Positions 6,278 to 11,595 of a stretch of 11,595 nucleotides of DNA are shown here, piece by piece (within the stretch, counting starts at the first letter, position 1; each line of letters opens with the position of its first letter). The stretch is from Deltaproteobacteria bacterium (lineage in GTDB: Bacteria > Desulfobacterota > GWC2-55-46 > DRQE01), in the NCBI GenBank assembly GCA_030631875.1, contig DAOVKH010000030.1, forward strand, positions 1 through 11,595, given 5' to 3'. The notes below the pieces were generated by a model. That model saw only the letters and a program-made list of their open reading frames with translations, searched no databases and was not told the DNA's origin. The translations under genes and the position numbers were made by a program.

Positions 6278-6323
6278 ATCGCACCTCCTTTCTACTGACT
6301 GAGACACCGGAAGGGGCGATATG
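6275..6323 (-). promoter_or_regulatory. Hairpin masking Shine-Dalgarno and start codon of the VWA gene
   Basis: In the minus-strand transcript, CATATCGC (6323-6316) is the exact complement of GCGATATG (6282-6275), which contains the ATG start. After one mismatch (6315 against 6283) the helix continues: CCTTC (6314-6310) pairs with GGAGG (6288-6284), with one G-U pair. In total 13 pairs over 14 positions enclose a 21-nt loop, with the whole Shine-Dalgarno core and the AUG in the stem. This would block initiation unless opened by temperature, a ligand, a protein, a small RNA or translation from upstream. The structure is seen directly; the regulatory role is inference. Confidence 0.6.
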
Positions 6324-6350
6324 GTTTAATCAAATTCAAATTTTTTTAAA

Positions 6351-7124
6351 TTAACCTTCTTTTCCCTCGTCTATCGCTTCAGGGGTAAATCCGCCAAGGT
6401 TTGCTTCTGTATCCACACCTGCGACTTCAAGTGGAATGGCTTTGAACTTCTCTTCCTGTGCGGCGGTAATGCCCTTGACCATCTTTATTACAAATACGAT
6501 AGAGACTATCGCGACGGCGGAGGCCGCCATATCGAGGTTTGTAGAAAATATCAAGTCCTCTATAGTAACGTCGGACTTCATCGGTATCCTACTGGCTACT
6601 CTGCTCATTATCCCCGAGACGATATGGGTTATCCACCAGACGGTAATGCAGGCGGGTATCTTCAAGCTCTGCCACGTCTCTGCTTTATTATAGACGGAGA
6701 AGCTCGCCTTCCACATCTCCGCCGCTACCTGAAATGGCCTTACGAGATTGATTATAGGAATAAAGAAGTACCATACAGCCCAATTCGACTTATACTTAAG
6801 CCCTTGAAGCTGAAGCGGCTTTAAGTTAGCGTGTGTGCGATAGAACCACCTAAGGAATACTACCGCCGTAAATATGAGCAATAGAACCTGCACCAGACCT
6901 ATCAGGGCTTGACGACTATCATTGGCCTCGGCGACTGAATCCGAGACCGAAAGACCATTCATCATGGCCTCAAGAAGCCCCACCTGCGAGAAGCTTGAGA
7001 TAATACCTACCCCTTCTAATACAATGGCGACTGCAAAGAGTATGATAATGAACTTCGCCCTCTTTGCCATTGAAATGAACACGTCGCTCTTTGTCGTTAC
7101 AGTATCTATATTTTCTGCCGCCAT
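6351..7124 (-). CDS. DUF4328-family membrane protein
   Basis: A 257-residue integral membrane protein of unknown function. It has hydrophobic segments near 23-45, 74-94, 115-135, 155-172 and 198-218, and polar ends. The DUF4328 hallmark is plain: LRWFYRTHANL (91-101), then NWAVWYFFIPIINLVRPFQV (114-133) and AAEMWKAS, where Trp, Arg-Pro and the late Trp are typical of the family. Residues 226-257 form an acidic, probably cytoplasmic tail. The start has AAGGAG six bases upstream. It follows purC by 18 bp and is followed, after 73 bp, by the VWA lipoprotein gene, so it is probably on the same transcript as both. It opens the envelope cassette; the other cassette genes suggest a cell-surface role, with no direct evidence of mechanism. 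Confidence 0.85.
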   Translation of the reverse strand: MAAENIDTVTTKSDVFISMAKRAKFIIILFAVAIVLEGVGIISSFSQVGLLEAMMNGLSVSDSVAEANDSRQALIGLVQVLLLIFTAVVFLRWFYRTHANLKPLQLQGLKYKSNWAVWYFFIPIINLVRPFQVAAEMWKASFSVYNKAETWQSLKIPACITVWWITHIVSGIMSRVASRIPMKSDVTIEDLIFSTNLDMAASAVAIVSIVFVIKMVKGITAAQEEKFKAIPLEVAGVDTEANLGGFTPEAIDEGKEG

Positions 7125-7142
7125 AAGAAGCTCCTTATCCCT

Positions 7143-7859
7143 TTATTTTATAACCTTATTCAGCACCTTCTCGTAGGCCTCTTCGATATTGCCGAGATCT
7201 CGACGGAAGCGATCCTTATCCAACTTCTCGCGCGTTACCTTATCCCAGAGCCTGCACCCGTCGGGCGTTATCTCATCTGCCAAGAGTACCTCGCCCTTAT
7301 AGCGACCAAACTCCAGCTTATAGTCTACTAGTATAATGCCGCGCTCATCGAAGAACTCCTTCATAAGGTCGTTCACCTTAAGAGCCACAGACTCCATGAT
7401 ATCAAGCTCGGCTTGCGTTGCGTAACCCATGACCCTTATTATGTAGTCGTTTATGAATGGGTCGCCAAGGTCGTCGTCCTTGTAGCAATACTCAAGTATA
7501 GGACTGCTTAATTCAATGCCCTCATCTATACCGAGGCGTTTTGAAATACTTCCGGCCGTTATATTTCTTACAATAACCTCTACCGGTATTATCTCGACCT
7601 CTTTGACGGCCATCTCCCTCTCGCTCAGCTCTTCTACGAAGTGGGTCTTTACGCCCTTGCCTTCTAAGTACCTGAACATTGCCGAAGATATTTTATTATT
7701 GATGACACCCTTGTTCTCTATAGTACCCTTCTTCTCGGCATTAAAGGCCGTTGCGTCATCCTTAAAGTACATTATGTTGACACCCTCTGTGTCAGTCGAA
7801 AATATTACCTTTGCCTTACCTTCGTATAACTGATCTTTCTTACTTATTGGTTTTTCCAT
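7143..7859 (-). CDS. purC: SAICAR synthetase (PurC)
   Basis: A 238-residue phosphoribosylaminoimidazole-succinocarboxamide synthase, which joins aspartate to CAIR using ATP in de novo purine synthesis. Seen motifs: LYEGKAKVIF with the glycine-rich ATP site near residue 12, FKDDATAFNAEKKG, the GVINNKISSAMF helix, VEVIVRNITAGSISKRLG with the conserved Arg, DDDLGDPFINDYI, and ILVDYKLEFGR followed by LLADEITPDGCRLWD for substrate binding. Length is that of the usual bacterial form, with no fusion. GGAGAG lies nine bases before the ATG. The gene follows purB by 15 bp; their reactions are adjacent (PurC makes SAICAR, PurB splits it to AICAR). Confidence 0.97.
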   Translation of the reverse strand: MEKPISKKDQLYEGKAKVIFSTDTEGVNIMYFKDDATAFNAEKKGTIENKGVINNKISSAMFRYLEGKGVKTHFVEELSEREMAVKEVEIIPVEVIVRNITAGSISKRLGIDEGIELSSPILEYCYKDDDLGDPFINDYIIRVMGYATQAELDIMESVALKVNDLMKEFFDERGIILVDYKLEFGRYKGEVLLADEITPDGCRLWDKVTREKLDKDRFRRDLGNIEEAYEKVLNKVIK

Positions 7860-7874
7860 TACTCCCTGCTCTCC

Positions 7875-9170
7875 TTATCTTCCGAATACTCGTTTAAATA
7901 TATAGCCGACATTCTTTATGTAAGGCGCCATATCAAAGCACGCGTCTAAGTCTTCTTTACTTAAGATCTTCGTAACTTCGCAATCTTCTTCGAGAAGGTC
8001 TCTGAATTGACTGCTACCTTCCCACACCTTCATGGCATTACGTTGGACGACCTTATAGGCCGCCTCCCTCGAAAGCCCCTTGTCTGCGAGCTTAAGCATT
8101 ACACGTTGCGAGAAGACGAGCCCTCTTGAGGCACGCATATTCTCCTTCATGCGCTTTGGGTATACGACAAGGCCTGCCATCATATTAGTTACGCGACCAA
8201 GCATAAAGTCCACCAATATGGTTGCGTCCGGCGCTACTATGCGCTCGACCGACGAGTGGCTGATATCACGCTCGTGCCAGAGTGCTACGTTTTCGAGTGT
8301 TGTAGAGGCGTAGCCGCGAACGAGGCGTGCAAGACCGGTCAGGTTCTCCGACAATATCGGATTACGCTTATGCGGCATAGCCGACGAGCCTTTCTGCCCC
8401 TTTGTAAATGGCTCTTCCGCCTCGCCAAGTTCCGTCCTTTGGAGATGCCTCACCTCTACAGCGATCTTCTCAATCGTCGCCGCTATGACGGCCAACGTTG
8501 AAAAGAACTCGGCGTGGCGGTCTCGCTGAACGACCTGCGTTGCCGCTGGCTCGGCCTTAAGCTTAAGCTTCTTTAATGTATAGCGTTCTATGAAGGGATC
8601 GATATTTGCAAATGTCCCTACAGCACCGGATATCTTCCCGTAGGATACTGTCTCCTTTGCGCGGATCATGCGCTCAAGGTTACGCTCCATCTCGCCATAG
8701 TAGACGGCCATCTTGAGGCCGAATGTCGTAGGCTCGGCGTGTATGCCATGCGAGCGTCCCATCATGACGGTATTCTTATGTTGCCTTGCGCGACGCTTCA
8801 AGACCTTCATGAATTCTTTTATGCCTTTTATGATAATCTCGGCAGATTGCCTGAGCTGTAACGCCAACGACGTATCCAATACATCGGACGAAGTAAGGCC
8901 GATATGAATATAGCGTGAATCATTGCCGACAAACTCACCGACAGATGTCAGAAACGCTATGACATCGTGCTTTACAACCTTTTCGATTTCATTTATGCGC
9001 TTAACCTTAAAGTCGGCCTTGCGCTTAATCCTCGCCAGGGCGGCGGCAGGAATCTTACCCTTCTTCTGCCACGCCTCGCAGGCGGCCAGCTCAACGTCGA
9101 GCCACATACGAAACCTATTTTCATCTTCCCATACGCCGCGCATCTCTTCTCTACTATAACGTTCTATCAT
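7875..9170 (-). CDS. purB: Adenylosuccinate lyase (PurB)
   Basis: A 431-residue enzyme of the fumarase/aspartase superfamily. It removes fumarate from SAICAR and from adenylosuccinate, so it acts twice in purine synthesis. Visible motifs: GLTSSDVLDTSLALQL (91-106), GRSHGIHAEPTTFG (138-151) with catalytic His141, the HLQRTELGEAEEPF segment (242-255), and the superfamily signature GSSAMPHKRNP (261-271) with the catalytic serine loop. Length is that of the short PurB type found in Bacillus and Thermotoga rather than the longer E. coli type. Three bases separate it from the ZIP transporter stop codon, and its GGAGGAGG site (9188-9181) lies inside the end of that gene, so the two are translationally coupled. 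Confidence 0.97.
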   Translation of the reverse strand: MIERYSREEMRGVWEDENRFRMWLDVELAACEAWQKKGKIPAAALARIKRKADFKVKRINEIEKVVKHDVIAFLTSVGEFVGNDSRYIHIGLTSSDVLDTSLALQLRQSAEIIIKGIKEFMKVLKRRARQHKNTVMMGRSHGIHAEPTTFGLKMAVYYGEMERNLERMIRAKETVSYGKISGAVGTFANIDPFIERYTLKKLKLKAEPAATQVVQRDRHAEFFSTLAVIAATIEKIAVEVRHLQRTELGEAEEPFTKGQKGSSAMPHKRNPILSENLTGLARLVRGYASTTLENVALWHERDISHSSVERIVAPDATILVDFMLGRVTNMMAGLVVYPKRMKENMRASRGLVFSQRVMLKLADKGLSREAAYKVVQRNAMKVWEGSSQFRDLLEEDCEVTKILSKEDLDACFDMAPYIKNVGYIFKRVFGR

Positions 9171-9173
9171 TAT

Positions 9174-9920
9174 TTAATGGCCTCCTCCTGTGAAATGAGA
9201 AATCATATATACCAAAGCCACGCCGACGAGCACAAGTAATATATTAAGGCGGCTCATCTTCTTATGTGTCTCGGGAAGCAAATCCGATGCTCCTATGTAT
9301 ATAAACGAACCTGCCGAGAAGGCCAGTAAAATGCCAAGTGTTGACATGCTTACGTCGCGTACAAAGAAGTAAGCCCCCATAGCGCCTATGCCTGCCGCTA
9401 CGGCCACGACCCAGCCCATAAGTAAAACGCGCGCCTTCGTATAGCCCGTGTGCAACAAGAGTGACGCAACCGTTATGCCGACCGGCAGCCTGTGCAAGAG
9501 TATCGCCACGGCCGATGCTATGCCGACCTTTATATCAGCCTCAAAACCAACGCCTATGACAATGCCGTCTAAGAGCGAGTGAAGGCCTATCGCTATGAAA
9601 GCCGGAAGCCCCATGGAGTGAACCTCGCAATCATCCGAACGCTCCCTACAGGTATGTATGGCTATCAAATGCTCGAAGATATAGTAACCAATGAGCGTGA
9701 AGAGTACGACCGTAAGGGCGTGGCCTTCATTTAACTCTATGGCCTCCGGGAGTATATGCGTAAAGGCCGTAGCCAATATTACGCCGGCCGAAAAACTAAG
9801 GAAGAATATCGTATTCCTCTTTGCCCAACTCTCCCTGGCAAAGACCATATATACGCCGACGAGTGTCGCAAGTCCGGCAACGAAGCTGTAAAACAATGTA
9901 TTTAAGAGCTGGCTTTCCAT
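9174..9920 (-). CDS. ZIP-family divalent metal transporter
   Basis: A 248-residue ZIP-family inner-membrane protein with about eight hydrophobic helices, expected to import Zn2+ or a similar ion. Helix 2 carries FTHILPEAIE (53-62). Helix 4 has the conserved GLHSLLDG with His114 and Asp118, and helix 5 has LLHRLPVG with His143. Many ZIP proteins have HExPEG in helix 5; here both Glu positions are replaced (Arg144, Val147), so selectivity may differ. Other relatives also vary here. The loop between helices 3 and 4 carries His89, Cys91, Cys98 and His101, a likely metal-binding loop. The C-terminal helix contains GASDLLPETHKK. Metal specificity cannot be told from sequence. It opens the purine gene train, coupled to purB, and lies beyond a terminator from cimA; I found no convincing promoter in the 103-bp gap. 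Confidence 0.88.
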   Translation of the reverse strand: MESQLLNTLFYSFVAGLATLVGVYMVFARESWAKRNTIFFLSFSAGVILATAFTHILPEAIELNEGHALTVVLFTLIGYYIFEHLIAIHTCRERSDDCEVHSMGLPAFIAIGLHSLLDGIVIGVGFEADIKVGIASAVAILLHRLPVGITVASLLLHTGYTKARVLLMGWVVAVAAGIGAMGAYFFVRDVSMSTLGILLAFSAGSFIYIGASDLLPETHKKMSRLNILLVLVGVALVYMISHFTGGGH

Positions 9921-9960
9921 CTGTATATCTAAGACCTTTCCTTTATCTCTTCATCAAATT

Positions 9961-9981
9961 AAAAAATCCCGCACAGACGGG
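9961..9981 (-). terminator. Short intrinsic terminator between cimA and the ZIP gene
   Basis: The minus strand has CCCGT (9981-9977), loop CTGT, GCGGG (9972-9968), then A and six T residues (9966-9961). The stem is five pairs, one of them G-U, short but G/C-rich and in the right place about 43 bases after the cimA stop codon. A second imperfect stem-loop, CCTTCCTC with GAAGAAGG (about 10012-9987), lies just upstream, with one mismatch. Termination may be partial, allowing some cimA transcript into the ZIP and purine genes. Confidence 0.6.
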
Positions 9982-10023
9982 TAAGCCTTCTTCTTATTAT
10001 AACGAGGAAGGTTCGAGGCTCGC

Positions 10024-11595
10024 TTACTTAACTCCCTTTGCTTTATCTTTATAGAGCTTATACTCAAGGCCGTCGACGAGTGCTTGCCAGCTCGCCTCAA
10101 CGACGTTCTCTGAAACGCCGACCGTACCCCACTTATCCTTACCGTCGCCGGACTCAACGAGTACGCGCACCTTTGCCGACGTCCCGCCCATACCCGAAAG
10201 CACACGCACCTTAAAGTCCAGAAGGCTTACCTTCTTAAGCGTCGGGTAGAATCTTTCGAGAGCTTTTCTCAGAGCCTTGTCGAGTGCATTTACCGGCCCA
10301 TTACCCCTGGCTACCGTATGCTCGACCTTGTCTCCTACACTAAGACTTATCGTCGCTTCAGATGACGGTTCTTTTACCTCGCCCTCTGAGTGCTTTTCAT
10401 CTATCACACGAAAACCAAGGAGTGTGAAGTAACTCTTACGCTTGCCCATAGCCTCCTGCATGAGAAGCTCGAAGCTCGCCTCTGCGCCCTCATATTGAAA
10501 GCCCTGATTTTCAAGTTCTTTTATCTTTACGAGCACACGCTTAAGCTCCGGCGAAGTACTATCCAAGTCCACGCCATACTCGCGCGCCTTATAGAGTATA
10601 TTCGCTCTACCTGACAAATCCGAAACGAGTACGCGCCGTGAGTTACCTACAAGCTCAGGCTCCATATGCTCATAGGTCTTCGAGTCGCGAAGCACGGCAC
10701 TTACGTGCAGCCCACCCTTATGCGCAAATGCGCTCTCGCCAACATATGGCTGATGCTTTCTCTTCGGAAGGTTGGCCAACTCCGAGACAAAACCTGAGAC
10801 CTTCTTGAGTGTCTTTAAACTCTTGGCACTCATGCAATTTATACCCATCTTATGCTTCAGTGCCGGTATAACGCTCGTAAGGCTTGCGTTACCGCACCTC
10901 TCACCGAATCCATTTATAGTGCCCTGAACGTGAACGACACCTTCCTTAACGGCGGCAAGTGTATTGGCGACGGCCACCTCTGAATCATTATGAGCGTGTA
11001 TGCCAAGCGGCGTATCTACTTCTTTAGCAACGGCCCTTACTATATCGGCCACCTCAAAGGGAAGGCGTCCGCCGTTCGTATCGCATAATACAATACAATC
11101 GGCTCCACCTTCGGCGGCCGCGCCTAATACCTTAAGCGCATACTCCGGATCGTCGACGTATGCATCAAAGAAGTGTTCGGCATCGTAGAAGACCGCTCCG
11201 ACACGCTTCTTTAGATACTTAACCGTATCGAATACCATAGCGAGGTTTTCTTCGAGCGATACCTTAAGGGCCTTTTGGACGTGCAGCTTCCACGTCTTAC
11301 CGACTATCGTTACGACCTTAGTCTCGGCCTTTAGAAGTGCCTGAACGCTCTGGTCTTTCGCAGGGCTTACGCCCTTCCTGCGCGTTGCGCCAAATGCCGT
11401 AAGTGTAGCGTTCTTTAATTTATTCTTACGCACCTTCATCGCCTCAAAGAACTCTATATCGCGCGGATTAGAGCCGGGCCATCCGCCCTCTACGTAGTTC
11501 ATACCTATAGCATCCAGCGCAAAGGCTATCCGCACCTTATCCTCGACAGAGAAGTTTATATCCTCAGCCTGCGTGCCGTCACGAAGTGTTGTATC
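10024..11595 (-). CDS. cimA: (R)-citramalate synthase, 5' end outside window
   Basis: A LeuA-family acyltransferase that condenses acetyl-CoA with pyruvate to citramalate, the threonine-independent entry to isoleucine synthesis. The frame stays open to the right edge. It reads DTTLRDGTQAEDINFSVEDK before the internal GTG at 11535, so that GTG is not the start and only a few N-terminal residues are missing; 523 are present. Seen in order: DTTLRDGTQ with catalytic Arg and metal-binding Asp, EGGWPGSNPRD (hallmark of the TIGR00977 citramalate synthase type), LCDTNGG, metal ligands in GIHAHND (His200, His202 of the fragment), GFGERCGNA, and a C-terminal LeuA-type regulatory domain (about 395-523) with GNGPVNALDKALRKAL. 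That domain usually gives isoleucine feedback control. A homocitrate or isopropylmalate activity is less likely given the hallmark motif. Confidence 0.93.
   Translation of the reverse strand, partial: DTTLRDGTQAEDINFSVEDKVRIAFALDAIGMNYVEGGWPGSNPRDIEFFEAMKVRKNKLKNATLTAFGATRRKGVSPAKDQSVQALLKAETKVVTIVGKTWKLHVQKALKVSLEENLAMVFDTVKYLKKRVGAVFYDAEHFFDAYVDDPEYALKVLGAAAEGGADCIVLCDTNGGRLPFEVADIVRAVAKEVDTPLGIHAHNDSEVAVANTLAAVKEGVVHVQGTINGFGERCGNASLTSVIPALKHKMGINCMSAKSLKTLKKVSGFVSELANLPKRKHQPYVGESAFAHKGGLHVSAVLRDSKTYEHMEPELVGNSRRVLVSDLSGRANILYKAREYGVDLDSTSPELKRVLVKIKELENQGFQYEGAEASFELLMQEAMGKRKSYFTLLGFRVIDEKHSEGEVKEPSSEATISLSVGDKVEHTVARGNGPVNALDKALRKALERFYPTLKKVSLLDFKVRVLSGMGGTSAKVRVLVESGDGKDKWGTVGVSENVVEASWQALVDGLEYKLYKDKAKGVK

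Noticed and set aside
6324..6360. A/T-rich promoter or terminator between the DUF4328 and VWA genes
   Set aside because: A bulged GGTTAAT/ATTAAACC stem exists but lacks a T-run, and no -35 and -10 pair with good spacing could be found.
9954..10205. Minus-strand open frame of 83 codons across the end of cimA
   Set aside because: It overlaps the conserved C-terminal domain of cimA in another frame and crosses the terminator; no recognisable protein.
11533..11535. Internal GTG as the start of cimA
   Set aside because: The upstream in-frame codons encode the invariant DTTLRDGTQ active-site motif, so the gene begins beyond the right edge.

Overview
This is a bacterial chromosomal segment in which nearly everything reads on the minus strand. 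Base composition is close to balanced. Shine-Dalgarno sites are clear, one promoter is a textbook sigma70 type, and one protein is an outer-membrane-style lipoprotein. A citramalate synthase of the GWPGSNPRD type, separate PurS and PurQ subunits, a short-form methylenetetrahydrofolate reductase and a small HAMP membrane protein together suggest a Gram-negative lineage such as Desulfobacterota or Nitrospirota. That placement is inference; no marker here is decisive.

Reading in the direction of transcription, from right to left: a citramalate synthase (cimA) enters from the right edge, its first codons outside the window, and is followed by a short intrinsic terminator. Next comes a tightly packed gene train: a ZIP-family metal transporter, purB, purC, a DUF4328 membrane protein, a von Willebrand factor A (VWA) lipoprotein, a zinc-ribbon/DUF4234 membrane protein, purS, purQ and metF. 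Most gaps are 2 to 25 bp. The largest, 73 bp, lies just before the VWA gene and carries an inverted repeat that would hide its Shine-Dalgarno site and start codon. After metF, a separate promoter drives a two-gene unit: a HAMP-domain membrane protein and a membrane-anchored or secreted staphylococcal-type nuclease. A tRNA-Cys gene with its own consensus promoter and a strong terminator follows. At the left edge the only plus-strand gene, the C-terminal end of a LexA/S24-type repressor peptidase, points toward the 3' end of the tRNA.

The metabolic logic is de novo purine synthesis: PurS and PurQ are two of the three parts of FGAM synthase, PurC makes SAICAR and PurB acts in the last steps. MetF acts on the one-carbon folate pool that purine synthesis also draws on. 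CimA belongs to isoleucine synthesis. The feature that does not fit is a three-gene envelope cassette (DUF4328, VWA lipoprotein, zinc-ribbon DUF4234) sitting between purC and purS, with a possible translational switch in its middle. No CRISPR array, insertion sequence or riboswitch of a known class was recognised.
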